Assembly (NCBI GenBank): GCA_019358835.1
Contig: JAHHIH010000004.1
Coordinates: forward strand, 300,069 to 364,068
Source of the DNA: Tildeniella torsiva UHER 1998/13D
GTDB taxonomy: Bacteria; Cyanobacteriota; Cyanobacteriia; Phormidesmidales; Phormidesmidaceae
Direction of reading: 5' to 3'
DNA length: 64,000 nucleotides
Shown: piece after piece, positions 18,737-27,407 of the stretch
Layout: each line of letters opens with the position of its first letter
Position numbering within the stretch: position 1 is the stretch's first letter
Translations under genes and position numbers: made by a program
Notes under the pieces: model-generated
Databases searched by the model: none
Told to the model about the DNA's origin: nothing
The model's input: only the letters and a program-made list of their open reading frames with translations

Positions 18737-18986
18737 GGAAGGGACCAAGAAAGAGCGGAAGGCGAAAAACGAAGATTCAAGGCGCAAAAAAAGACCCAGC
18801 GATCGCCGGGCCTAGATGTGAGTCAGGTGCGAACCGCATTGCAAAAATGCATGGTTGGTTCACTCTCATCTTGATTGTGGGGGCGATCGCCGGGGTTAAT
18901 GAGCGATTAAGTCAGTCTGAGTCTCTACTGATCGACATCAGGCCAAGGGGCTAACCTACTGAGCAGCACAAACTGAGGATTTCAGC
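18737..18986. other. Intergenic region without recognised genes
   Basis: 250 bp between the response regulator and a small minus-strand gene. Two HIP1 octamers and no tRNA, terminator with T run, or convincing frame were seen. Confidence 0.5.
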
Positions 18987-19115
18987 CTAAGCCTGAGGAG
19001 TCTCGTTGGGCAGAACTTCGTGGGTAGACCGACCTAGCATGTTGGCGCGGCGATGCTGCTGCTGCTGACGGTTGCGGGCCAATAGCTGCCGAGCCTGCTC
19101 TTGAGTGTTTAACAT
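18987..19115 (-). CDS. Small 42-residue protein with strong ribosome site
   Basis: A short frame: MLNTQEQARQLLARNRQQQQ, then HRRANML, GRSTHEVLPNE and TPQA, with stop at 18987-18989. GGAGG lies at 19122-19126, six bases from the ATG, which is one of the best ribosome sites in the window. The product is basic, with a Gln run and likely one amphipathic helix. Nothing of known function matches. Small cyanobacterial proteins of this size are often missed by gene callers. The DNA upstream of it is AT-rich (19116-19210) and may hold its promoter, though I cannot define -35/-10 boxes. Confidence 0.6.
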   Translation of the reverse strand: MLNTQEQARQLLARNRQQQQHRRANMLGRSTHEVLPNETPQA

Positions 19116-19325
19116 AGCGAACCTCCAAAAAAATTCTGTATCTAACGCTACCGAATGCAATTTTAAGCATATCTTTTCTTTTGAGAAAAGAGTTAAGGCA
19201 AGGCGCAGAAAACATCAAACTTTGGAAAATATCTGCCCACCGGCAGACCACCGCGCCGGGCCTCCCCCAGTCAGCGGTAGCATCCTGGTAGGATCAAGGC
19301 CAATGAGGAGCCCCCCAGTGAAAAT

Positions 19326-20117
19326 ATGGTAAAACAAGCGCTGAAAATTTCCCGCGTCATGCTGTCGGTGTACTACGCCTATATGGTGGAATACCGCGCT
19401 GAGCTGGTGTTTTGGGTGCTGTCAGGCACATTCCCTTTGATTCTCATGGGCCTGTGGGTTGAGGCGGCCCAGGGCGATCGGTTTGACCTCAGCCCGACCG
19501 AACTGGTGCAGTACTTCTTAGCGGTATTTTTGGTGCGCCAGTTCACCGTGGTCTGGGTGATTTGGGAATTTGAGCGCGAGGTGGTGGAAGGTCGGCTGTC
19601 GCCCTACCTGTTGCAGCCCATTGACCCGGCCTGGCGGCATTTCTTTAGCCATGTGGCCGAACGCTTTGCCCGGCTGCCCTTTGCCTTTTTGCTGGTGGGG
19701 CTATTTTTGCTGCTCTACCCCTACGCCGCCTGGCTACCCCGGTGGGATAATCTGCTGCTAGGGCTGCTGGCGATCGCCCTAGCTTTTTGCCTGCGGTTCT
19801 TAATGCAGTACACCTTTGCTCTGGCCGCCTTTTGGACAGAGCGGGCCAGCGCCCTAGAGCAGTTTTGGTTTTTGCTCTACACCTTTCTGTCGGGCATGAT
19901 TGCTCCCCTCTCCCTCTTCCCCGATGCGGTGCGAGAGGTGGTGCTGTGGACGCCCTTTCCGTACCTGATTTACTTTCCGGCCAGTATCTTGATTAACCGC
20001 CCGGATCACGTAGCTCAGGGGTTTACGGCGATGGTGCTCTGGTCTGCGCTGTTTTGGGGGCTAAACCGCTGGCTGTGGCGGCAGGGGCTAAAGCAATACT
20101 CGGGCATGGGGGCGTAA
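19326..20117 (+). CDS. ABC-2 type permease subunit (DUF990-like), first of a pair
   Basis: 263 residues, six hydrophobic segments. The segment FWVLSGTFPLILMGLWVEAAQ (split here as two shorter pieces, about 33-53) and WEFEREVVEGRLSPYLLQPI (about 82-101) match the ABC-2 permeases of the YadH/DUF990 group (COG4587). The stop overlaps the next ATG by one base, so the two form a heteromeric transporter core. No ATPase is encoded nearby; the partner must be elsewhere. Substrate unknown. Confidence 0.82.
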   Translation: MVKQALKISRVMLSVYYAYMVEYRAELVFWVLSGTFPLILMGLWVEAAQGDRFDLSPTELVQYFLAVFLVRQFTVVWVIWEFEREVVEGRLSPYLLQPIDPAWRHFFSHVAERFARLPFAFLLVGLFLLLYPYAAWLPRWDNLLLGLLAIALAFCLRFLMQYTFALAAFWTERASALEQFWFLLYTFLSGMIAPLSLFPDAVREVVLWTPFPYLIYFPASILINRPDHVAQGFTAMVLWSALFWGLNRWLWRQGLKQYSGMGA

Positions 20118-20899
20118 TGGAGCGCTATCTGAAAGTGCTGGGGCTGTTTTGGGGCACGGCGATCGCCGCCGAGCTAGAGTATCGCCTTAACTTTTTGGTC
20201 ACCGCCCTGATTAGCCTGGGCGGGCTGGTGGGCAGCCTGTTTGGCCTGTTTTTGTTCTACCGCACCGGCTATGAGTTCGAGGGCTGGAGCTGGGAGGCGG
20301 CCCTGCTGGTACTGGGGCTATTTACCGTGCTGCAAGGTTTTGCGGCCACGGTGCTGATTCCCAACCTCAACAAAATCGTCAGCCAGGTGCAGCAGGGCAC
20401 CCTCGACTTTGTGCTGCTGAAGCCGATCAGCTCGCAGTTTTGGCTCTCGACCCGAGTGATCTCGCCCTGGGGCCTGCCCGACGTGGCGTTTGGCCTGGTG
20501 ATGATTGGCTACGGCGGCACGCGACTTGGCCTGGGCTGGGCCGACTATGCCTTGGCGCTCTTGCCCCTGCTGTTTGGGGCACTCACCCTCTACAGCCTGT
20601 GGTTTATGCTGGGGGCCACCAGCATTTGGTTTGTGAAAATCTACAACGTCACCGAGGTGCTGCGGGGCCTGCTAGAGGCAGGGCGGTTTCCGATCGCGGC
20701 CTACCCAGTCGCCTACCGAGTGTTTTTTACCTTTGTGGTGCCGGTGGCATTTTTAACGACGGTACCCGCCCAGATCATGCTCAACCAGGGCGGGCGCGGG
20801 TGGCTGCTGGCCTCGGCGCTGCTGGCGGCGGTGCTGCTGCTGGTGGCAAATCGGTTCTGGCGGTTTGCCCTGCGGTTTTATACCAGCGCGTCGAGCTAA
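20117..20899 (+). CDS. ABC-2 type permease subunit (DUF990-like), second of a pair
   Basis: 260 residues from ATG at 20117, sharing one base with the preceding TAA. Six hydrophobic segments; the central VSQVQQGTLDFVLLKPISSQ is the conserved cytoplasmic loop of this group (COG3694). It pairs with the upstream subunit. It converges with the TIR gene with only 6 bp between stops, and no hairpin separates them. Confidence 0.82.
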   Translation: MERYLKVLGLFWGTAIAAELEYRLNFLVTALISLGGLVGSLFGLFLFYRTGYEFEGWSWEAALLVLGLFTVLQGFAATVLIPNLNKIVSQVQQGTLDFVLLKPISSQFWLSTRVISPWGLPDVAFGLVMIGYGGTRLGLGWADYALALLPLLFGALTLYSLWFMLGATSIWFVKIYNVTEVLRGLLEAGRFPIAAYPVAYRVFFTFVVPVAFLTTVPAQIMLNQGGRGWLLASALLAAVLLLVANRFWRFALRFYTSASS

Positions 20900-20905
20900 G
20901 ACAGT

Positions 20906-21649
20906 CTAGAGCCAGCGTTTCAGCCAGCCGATGCCCTGGGCCACCGCACTGCCCTGGCTGGCCCAGTGGCGGGCGCTCTCGGCCACATACAGGTTTTGCA
21001 GCTGAATGGGCCGGTGGTGCAATCGCCCATTGGCCCCCACTAGCCAGTGCTGGTATTGGGCCAGCTCCTCGCCCTGAAGCAGGAGCGCGGGGTCACGCAG
21101 CTGCCGCTCCCACTGCAGGGCTTTCATCAAGAGCTGGGTGTGGTCATGGTAGTAATCGGCAGCGAGATGGAGGGTATGCAAGAGCTGGCGACCCCCGGTG
21201 CTCCGCGCTAGGGGAAATGACCGGGCGCGAAGGTCGATGACCTCAAGGGTTTGCAGGGGCTCGGGCAGCCGATGCACAGACACGGTTTCGATCAGCACCG
21301 GCACGATGCGTTTGTTGAGACTGAGGGCAAACAGCAGCCCCTGGAGGCAAAACACATCGGCCAGAGCGTGGGGCGACAGTGCCAGCACGTAGTTGTCGCA
21401 GGCTTCGGTCGCCCGAGAAATGGTGACTTCAGGGTCAACGCCAGCGGGCCAGGGGCAGGGGCACTGCCGGTAGGTAATTTGAGCCTGGGTGAAGAGCTGG
21501 CGCAGTGCCTCTACTGCATCGGCCCCGCTCGGCCCGGCGATCGCCTCGCCGGGGGTGCGGCAACCATCGTCAGCGGCGTAAGCCAAAAAGACCTGGGCCA
21601 TCAGGTTGGGGGTGAGCTGGTCATGGCCAGCCGTATTCGCGTTGTTCAA
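20906..21649 (-). CDS. TIR-domain protein with helical C-terminus, catalytic Glu apparently absent
   Basis: 247 residues. A TIR fold spans about 17-145: QVFLAYAADDG, ISRATEACDNYVLALSP (about 77-93) and KRIVPVLIE (about 113-121). Where active TIR NADases have a WCxxE motif this protein reads FCLQG (100-104), so Glu is replaced by Gly and NAD cleavage is doubtful. The tail (about 155-247: LLMKALQWERQLRDPALLLQ) resembles the helical region that follows TIR domains in cyanobacterial nSTAND and WD40 proteins. It lies 237 bp downstream of an LRR-kinase on the same strand. A signalling or adaptor role is more likely than a killing effector. Confidence 0.75.
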   Translation of the reverse strand: MNNANTAGHDQLTPNLMAQVFLAYAADDGCRTPGEAIAGPSGADAVEALRQLFTQAQITYRQCPCPWPAGVDPEVTISRATEACDNYVLALSPHALADVFCLQGLLFALSLNKRIVPVLIETVSVHRLPEPLQTLEVIDLRARSFPLARSTGGRQLLHTLHLAADYYHDHTQLLMKALQWERQLRDPALLLQGEELAQYQHWLVGANGRLHHRPIQLQNLYVAESARHWASQGSAVAQGIGWLKRWL

Positions 21650-21886
21650 AAGCCGTACCTATGCTTGCAATGCACCCGAACCCTATACCCAGGCTGACTG
21701 AGGAAGCCATGCGCTGCCTGGGGGTGTTGCTCCAACTGCCCGCGCCTTGAGAATACCCAAATTTTTTACTCCCGTTGCTATCGCTGGATACACCTGCTGG
21801 CTTGGTCAAGAACCGTCTTGTAGCCGTAGAACCCCAGATTTTGCCGGAACTCCCTCACGGACTGAGAATCTTGTGGCAGCTCTGAC

Positions 21887-23245
21887 CTAGGGCATTAACC
21901 CAGTCAGCTCCTCTAAAATCTCCTCAAAGGCTGGGCGAGCCAGCACCTCAGGCTGCATACAGGCGTGCTGGAGCTGGCGCAGCTGTAAGGCCGGGCTAGA
22001 AGAGGCTGGGCAGCGATCGAGCGAATCCTCTAGCAGGCAGCCAAAGGCGCGCACCTCTAGGCGCTCTAGCGCTGGAGCCGACGGCCCCGCCCGGTCGTAG
22101 AAGCTGGCCGCGCCAAAGTCGCTCAGGCAGGTGTCCCCCGCCTCGGTGACCAGGGTGTTGTGGGGGTACAGGTCGCCGTGGAGCATGCCGCGCCGATGCA
22201 GGTGGGCGGCAGCGGCAGCTACCCCAAGCGCAATGCCCACAGACGCTTCTAGGGAAAAGGTGGCCTCGGGGGGATAGGTGTCGCGGGTGCAGCTCTCTAG
22301 GCTGGGGGGGCCGCCCATCACCTGATAGCTGGGGGCAACCAGCGGCAGCACCAGCCCATTTTTCTGCTCGGGATGATCGACAATTTGCCCTAGGGGGCCG
22401 ATCAGATGGGGATGCGCCCCCGCCGCAATACAGGCCCGCATTTCATCCTCAGGTAACCCGTCGCTGGTGATTGTGCCTTTAAACAGCTTGAGGGCAATGG
22501 GAATTTTCTCCTGGCCCTGTCGCCAGGTGCCGCGCGAAATGATGCCAGAGGCTCCCTCACCCAAAATTTCGCCCACCGTCAAATCATCCCAGGCAATTTG
22601 GGGGAGCGGCAGGGGTTCGCCTGTGGTTAAAGTCTGACAAAACGGGTTGCCCGCGTAGGCCAGCCAGCTCAAGCGGGGCAGGGCCAGGAGCTGAAGGGGG
22701 AGAGCATCGAGTTGATTGGCGGCCAAGCGCACTAGCTCTAGGTTTTGGCAGTTGGCCAGACTTGCCGGCAGGGCTCGCAGCTGGTTGCCTGCCAACATGA
22801 GCTTTTGCAGCTTGGTGAACTGACCCATGGCCTCGGGCAGTGCCTCAATGCGGTTGTCGGTCAAAATCAGCCAGCGGGTAGCAGGGGGCAGCGCCTCGGC
22901 GGGCACCGTGGTGATTTGGTTACTCTTAAACCCCACCATCGATAGTTTGGGGCAGTGGGCCAGCACCTCGGGCACCACTTCAAAGGCATTGTTGTTGAAG
23001 AACGCCACCCGCAGGTTTTGGAGTTGGGCAAAGCTGTCGGGCAGGGTGGTCAGGGCGTTGTTCGACAGGTCGAGAACTTCGAGGCTGTCGGCCAGCTCCA
23101 GAATGTCTTCTGGAAAGGTGGTCAACCCCTCCGATAGTCTGAGCCGCTGGGTACCGAGGAGCTGATGGGGTGGTCGCGTATCGACCCTTGAGGGCGATTC
23201 GCGAAGCGATCCGTCCCGGAATCGCAGCATGGCCAGATTGTGCAT
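21887..23245 (-). CDS. Leucine-rich repeat protein with C-terminal protein kinase domain
   Basis: 452 residues. Residues about 30-205 hold seven or so bacterial/ROCO-type leucine-rich repeats (LEVLDLSNNALTTLPDSFAQ). A kinase domain follows: glycine loop LGEGASGIISRG, Lys in IALKLFKG, HGDLYPHN as a variant of the HRD catalytic loop with the Asp kept, and SDFGAAS as DFG. It lacks membrane segments and should be cytoplasmic. HGD in place of HRD is common in cyanobacterial LRR-kinases and does not rule out activity. The TIR gene lies downstream on the same strand. Confidence 0.85.
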   Translation of the reverse strand: MHNLAMLRFRDGSLRESPSRVDTRPPHQLLGTQRLRLSEGLTTFPEDILELADSLEVLDLSNNALTTLPDSFAQLQNLRVAFFNNNAFEVVPEVLAHCPKLSMVGFKSNQITTVPAEALPPATRWLILTDNRIEALPEAMGQFTKLQKLMLAGNQLRALPASLANCQNLELVRLAANQLDALPLQLLALPRLSWLAYAGNPFCQTLTTGEPLPLPQIAWDDLTVGEILGEGASGIISRGTWRQGQEKIPIALKLFKGTITSDGLPEDEMRACIAAGAHPHLIGPLGQIVDHPEQKNGLVLPLVAPSYQVMGGPPSLESCTRDTYPPEATFSLEASVGIALGVAAAAAHLHRRGMLHGDLYPHNTLVTEAGDTCLSDFGAASFYDRAGPSAPALERLEVRAFGCLLEDSLDRCPASSSPALQLRQLQHACMQPEVLARPAFEEILEELTGLMP

Positions 23246-23328
23246 AGGAGTCTTGGAGGCAGCAAGGGTCTAGCCCAATGTGCCATTTCTCTAGAGTCAC
23301 CCCCGTGAAAATTTAGTGTAGTTATTCA

Positions 23329-23373
23329 AAGACTTAGCGAGGAAAGACTTAGCGAGGAAAGACTTAGCGAGGA
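23329..23373. repeat. Three exact tandem copies of a 15-bp unit
   Basis: The unit AAGACTTAGCGAGGA repeats exactly at 23329-23343, 23344-23358 and 23359-23373, between the start of the LRR-kinase and the stop of the GIDE-like gene, both on the minus strand. It could be a regulator-binding array for the kinase or slippage repeats. Confidence 0.95.
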
Positions 23374-23397
23374 GGAACTACTTTTTGAACACTGTCC

Positions 23398-24078
23398 TTA
23401 CCTTGTGATAGCGCTGCGCCAGCTCAGGTAGACGGCCAACCCTGCGCCCAGGGTGAGCAGACTGCCCAAAATCGAGAACAGTAAGCCCATCCAGCAAGCG
23501 ATCGCCTGGTCTTGCTCTAGGGATGCCAGGTAGGCCTCTTTGGTCTCAAACCCGATTTTGGCTTCGTTTATTACGGGATAGTCGCCCGCGACGCTCAAGG
23601 TGCCCAACACCAAAACTCGATCGCTGACCTTAAAGCCTTCGTAGCTGCGATGGTCAGCGACCGACCCCAAAGGGCCATCGCGCCCCTCTTCAACCTGAGA
23701 AGCCGTCGATTGCAGGCTGTAGCCAGCCGCGATCTCCACCTCTTTCCCCGGAATCTGCACCCAGAGCGTGGGGTTGTAGCTGCGCTCGTGCTCCCATTTC
23801 CACTCATCGTCGCGGCGCACCCGGTGGTACTCGTTGTAGGCCACCAGGGGCGGGCGATCGCTGACGGGGTTGCGATCGCTCACCCGGCCCTCCAGCAGCA
23901 CCGGGGCACCGCGCTCGTTGAGGGTAGCCGCCGTGGCCACGGGCAGCCGCGCCACCTCCTTGGCGTGGTTAGCAACCGATCGGGGCACCACCGCCCAAAG
24001 TACTCCCCCAGTAATTAGGAAGGGAACGCCCACGAGGGCTAACACTCCTGGCACCAACCAGCGGTCCCATTTGCCCAT
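23398..24078 (-). CDS. GIDE-like (E3-ligase-related) membrane protein, copy 1
   Basis: 226 residues from ATG at 24076-24078; the frame is open to 24123 but the upstream codons look unlikely. One hydrophobic segment near the N-terminus and two near the C-terminus flank a soluble domain containing LVAYNEYHRVRRDDEWKWEHE and GFKVSDRVLVLGTL. This is the layout of the GIDE domain, found in the eukaryotic MULAN/MAPL ligases and in bacterial proteins lacking the RING finger. Function in bacteria is not known. A second GIDE protein lies at 33327. Confidence 0.65.
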   Translation of the reverse strand: MGKWDRWLVPGVLALVGVPFLITGGVLWAVVPRSVANHAKEVARLPVATAATLNERGAPVLLEGRVSDRNPVSDRPPLVAYNEYHRVRRDDEWKWEHERSYNPTLWVQIPGKEVEIAAGYSLQSTASQVEEGRDGPLGSVADHRSYEGFKVSDRVLVLGTLSVAGDYPVINEAKIGFETKEAYLASLEQDQAIACWMGLLFSILGSLLTLGAGLAVYLSWRSAITR

Positions 24079-24130
24079 CGCTACCCTATGGTTAACGCGA
24101 TCACCATGATTTCTCCCGACCAAGGCTGAA

Positions 24131-24727
24131 TTAGCTTTGCAGAGCTTGGGGTTCAGGCACGTCGTCTAGAGCCTCCAAAGCCGCTTTTTCTTTATCTAGC
24201 CGCCGCTTGCGGGCGTAAAGCTGAATCGTAGCCGCCATGAACACCACCAGCCCCACCATCAGCCAAGTGGTCGCCCCCGTGGGGAAATTGTTTTTAAAGA
24301 TCACCAGCATGACGATCGCCACCAGCAGCAGGGTGGGGGCTTCGTTGAGCGCCCGCAGCTGTTGCCCCGACCACTTGCATTCCCCCCGGTGCAGCTGACG
24401 CATCAGCCTAGCGCAGTAGTGGTGATAGGCCAGCAGCACCGCCACCAGCCCTAGCTTGGCGTGCATCCAGCCATCCTTAAGGTATTCAGGCATCAGCACC
24501 AGTAACCCCACAGCCATAGCGACCGCCACCACCATGCCGGGGGTGGTAATGATGCCGTAGAGGCGCTTTTCCATAATGGTGTACTGGTTCTTGAGAATGC
24601 TGCGGGCCGGCTCTGGCTCTGCCTCGGCTTCGACATGGTAAATAAACAGGCGCACCAGGTAAAACAACCCGGCAAACCATACCACCACGCCGACAATGTG
24701 AAACGCTTTGAACCAGTAGTAGGCCAT
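24131..24727 (-). CDS. hemJ: Protoporphyrinogen IX oxidase, HemJ type
   Basis: 198 residues from MAYYWFKAFHIV at 24727 (an ATG five codons upstream is less likely). Four to five membrane helices. H10 is the essential histidine reported for HemJ of Synechocystis, in WFKAFHIVGVVVWFAGLFY; MHAKLGL and KNNFPTGATTWLM are also family features. The enzyme oxidises protoporphyrinogen IX to protoporphyrin IX, the branch point for heme and chlorophyll. acsF, a later chlorophyll step, is 7 kb away in the same direction. Confidence 0.9.
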   Translation of the reverse strand: MAYYWFKAFHIVGVVVWFAGLFYLVRLFIYHVEAEAEPEPARSILKNQYTIMEKRLYGIITTPGMVVAVAMAVGLLVLMPEYLKDGWMHAKLGLVAVLLAYHHYCARLMRQLHRGECKWSGQQLRALNEAPTLLLVAIVMLVIFKNNFPTGATTWLMVGLVVFMAATIQLYARKRRLDKEKAALEALDDVPEPQALQS

Positions 24728-24848
24728 AGTTCTTCCTGTCATCCAGCCAAAGGCTCTGCTTCAGCAGGATGTTGCAAACCGTTAAGTACGCCTTTCATTG
24801 TCCTGCAAGGGTTTGCCCTTGAGAAGGCGAGTGCGATGGAACTTAACG

Positions 24849-24866
24849 ATTTTAGATTTTGGATTT
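24849..24866 (-). repeat. AT-rich interspersed motif
   Basis: ATTTTAGATTTTGGATTT; the reverse complement shares 17 bases with the motif at 49523-49539. Both copies lie just beyond a G-rich tract when read from the adjoining gene. Confidence 0.75.
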
Positions 24867-24886
24867 GTGATTTTGGACTGTGATTA

Positions 24887-24952
24887 CTCCTTCCCAACCC
24901 CCCATCTCCCCCACCCACCCCATCTCCCCCACTCCCTCACTCCCCACTCCTA
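24887..24952 (-). repeat. G-rich tract beginning at the stop codon
   Basis: Read on the minus strand, the TAG stop of the TPR gene continues GGAGTGGGGAGTGAGGGAG and further G runs for about 60 bp. Same pattern as at 10277, 42628, 49478 and 50473. Confidence 0.7.
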
Positions 24953-27196
24953 CAGCCGCCGCAATACCTGCGCCAACAGCTCCCCTGGCAGCTTCGACAG
25001 CACTGCCTGCTGACCGGGGATGCCGAAGATTTCAAAGCTGAGGTGGGCGTTGTAGACCAGGGCCGTGATCAGCACCTCCACCTGCTGAGGGTCGTTGTGC
25101 CAGCCCTGATAGGCCAGCAGGTATTGGTTCAGAGCTGTTTCTAAATGGCGTTGACGGGCTTCAGTCTGGGTTTCTGGCAGTGCTTGAGCCAGCTGATCAT
25201 GAACGACCCCGGCGCTGTGACAGGTGGCCCATAGGTCAAATCCTAAAGCAGGGGGTGGCGTGTCTTTCAGGGCGATCTGGGCGGCGGCCAGGGCGGTTTC
25301 GTAGGCGGCAACGGCCTGTTGCAGGGTGGCAATGCGGCGTTCGCCTGCCACAGCCGCCTGCTGCGCCAAATCCCAATAGGCGGTGCCCAGGTTGTTGGCG
25401 GTGGCGGCACAACCCGCCGGGGCAGCGGTTATCGTGCGGTATTTGAGGGCGGCTTCATAGGCGGCGATCGCCCGCTCCAACAAAAATACCGGCTGCTGGT
25501 GCTGGGCCAGGCTCCAGTAGGCAATGCCCAGATTGTTTTGCACCATGGCGTATTCCAGCGGCGCATCCTGGGCGGGGCGGTGGGCTAGGGCTTCACCGTA
25601 GGCCACAACGGCCTGAGCCAAATGGTGCTGGGGCTGGTCGTATTGGGATAGCCGCCAGTGAATCGCCCCCAGGCTGTTTTGTAGGTTGGCATAGTCGATG
25701 GGCGATCGCGCCGCCGGGCTGTATTCCAGAGCATGCTGATACGCCTCCACCGCCTTCTCCAAGCAGAGGGAGGGATTGTCCAAATTCGCCAGCAGCCCGT
25801 ATACCGTGCCCAGGTTGCCGTAGATGCGTCCCAAGGTGTCGGCGGGGATCGCTTTAGCGCCGCCTTTGAGGGCTTTTTCGTAGGTGCTGACGCTGCGGCG
25901 CAGCCAGGGAGCGGGGTCAGGGGTGCCCTCTTGCTGACCCTGGAGCCAGTAGAGGCTGGCCAGGTCGTTGAGGGCGTCGCACCAATCGGTGCTGCCTTCG
26001 GGTAGGCCCGCGATCGCCAGGTCATACACCGCCGTCGCAAAACCCAGCACGCTGGCGGCGGGGGCATCGACCGAGAGGCGATCGCGCCCCATTTGGCCCA
26101 GGGCCAGGTATGCCCGCGACAGGGTTAGCGGCCCCGCCTGCTGTTCAACCAACCCCTGAATGTAGCGCCATAGGTTCGCCAGCTCCGTATCCTGGGCCAG
26201 GTCTAGGGGCAGTTGTAGAGCCCCCGTCGGGGGTAGGGATGTTGGGCTGAGCGCGATGGGGGCAGGAACCGGCTCAACGGTCGGCAGCACAGGTTCAGCC
26301 CGCTGTAAATTTGCTAGGGTCTCCGCTGCCGTTGCCCCCACTGGCGGCATGACAATACTCGAAAACGCCCCTTGCTCTATAACGGTGTAGCCTTGAGGAT
26401 TTTGCGGCGGAGCACTATGGCGAGCCGCCTTGGAATCTGGGGCGAGCAGATTGGGCAGGTCTACGGGCGGTGGCACCGCTGGCTTTTCTGTCGCATCTTT
26501 AGGAGTCAGATCTTTGGGTGCTGGTGCAGGTTGCTCGAAGGTCGAGAGATCATCCCGCAGCACCCGCCAGAGATCGGGGGGATTGGCAGCGGGGCGATCT
26601 GGTACAGGCGGCTCCGCTGGCGAATCCAGCGCCGTAGGTGGTGCACTGGGTTCGCCCATAAACTCAAACAGGCCGCTGCGCGATCGCCAAAACCCCGGCA
26701 CCGACTGGCGAATTTTGCCCAGCCAGGGGCGCGGCACCCACACCACCAGCCGACAGTCGAGCTGGGTCAGCAGTGCATCGACCCGAATCAGCGAGGCCAA
26801 AAATCGGTTTTGCACCGTGGGCGACTGGCGGGTGAGCTGATCGATGCCCACAATTTGAAAGACGGGCGTGGTCGGCAGGCTGCTCTGGAGTCGGCGCTGC
26901 TGTTTAAGCCACAGCAAGACCTCGCGCACCAGATCAGGGCGATCGCTACTCAGCCGCAGCGTCACCAGCGTGAGCTGCCGCGCCCGCACCTCCGGGGCCA
27001 GGGGCACCGTCTCAGGCAGGGGGCTAAAGTTGGCCTCTAGCCGCTGGGCCAGCTGGTCTTGCAGGGCCGCATCGTCGCACACCGCAATTAGCAGCTGCCG
27101 CCGCAGGTTGAGCTGTAGGGCCAGCCGCAATTCTTGGTAGGTTTCCTGGTTGTGCCCCAGGTAGGTTTGAGAATTCAAAGACACAGCAGCGGTCAC
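24950..27196 (-). CDS. Large tetratricopeptide-repeat protein with N-terminal ATPase-like region
   Basis: 748 residues. Residues about 15-185 resemble a cyanobacterial NTPase-like domain (LRRQLLIAVCDDAALQDQLAQ, FQIVGIDQLTRQ) but I see no canonical Walker A. A Pro-rich linker follows to about 330. From about 360 to 720 there are about seven TPR units, including repeated YANLQNSLGAIHWRLSQYDQ-like and MVQNNLGIAYWSLAQ-like helices. Such proteins act as scaffolds. The upstream 210 bp contain no obvious hairpin. Its 3' end starts a G-rich tract. Confidence 0.75.
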   Translation of the reverse strand: MTAAVSLNSQTYLGHNQETYQELRLALQLNLRRQLLIAVCDDAALQDQLAQRLEANFSPLPETVPLAPEVRARQLTLVTLRLSSDRPDLVREVLLWLKQQRRLQSSLPTTPVFQIVGIDQLTRQSPTVQNRFLASLIRVDALLTQLDCRLVVWVPRPWLGKIRQSVPGFWRSRSGLFEFMGEPSAPPTALDSPAEPPVPDRPAANPPDLWRVLRDDLSTFEQPAPAPKDLTPKDATEKPAVPPPVDLPNLLAPDSKAARHSAPPQNPQGYTVIEQGAFSSIVMPPVGATAAETLANLQRAEPVLPTVEPVPAPIALSPTSLPPTGALQLPLDLAQDTELANLWRYIQGLVEQQAGPLTLSRAYLALGQMGRDRLSVDAPAASVLGFATAVYDLAIAGLPEGSTDWCDALNDLASLYWLQGQQEGTPDPAPWLRRSVSTYEKALKGGAKAIPADTLGRIYGNLGTVYGLLANLDNPSLCLEKAVEAYQHALEYSPAARSPIDYANLQNSLGAIHWRLSQYDQPQHHLAQAVVAYGEALAHRPAQDAPLEYAMVQNNLGIAYWSLAQHQQPVFLLERAIAAYEAALKYRTITAAPAGCAATANNLGTAYWDLAQQAAVAGERRIATLQQAVAAYETALAAAQIALKDTPPPALGFDLWATCHSAGVVHDQLAQALPETQTEARQRHLETALNQYLLAYQGWHNDPQQVEVLITALVYNAHLSFEIFGIPGQQAVLSKLPGELLAQVLRRL

Positions 27197-27407
27197 GGTG
27201 GTTAAGATGCAAGCGGTATGATAAAACTAGTTTCTATGAACTAGTGTGTAATGGCCAGAGCCCAGCCCTAAGCGCGATTCTGGGACGGATACTCGTTTCG
27301 AGTTTCCGTTTCTGGATGCCATGGGCTTCGCGAATCGCCCCGCTCCCTTCCATTACACTTCACCCCAAGCCAATCGTTTCAGGACGCCCTAACTATTTTC
27401 AGCCCTG

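Noticed and set aside
20440..21240. A 266-residue plus-strand frame across the second permease and the TIR gene
   Set aside because: It spans the 3' ends of two genes in other frames and is rich in Arg/Gly/Ala, as shadow frames in GC-rich DNA are.
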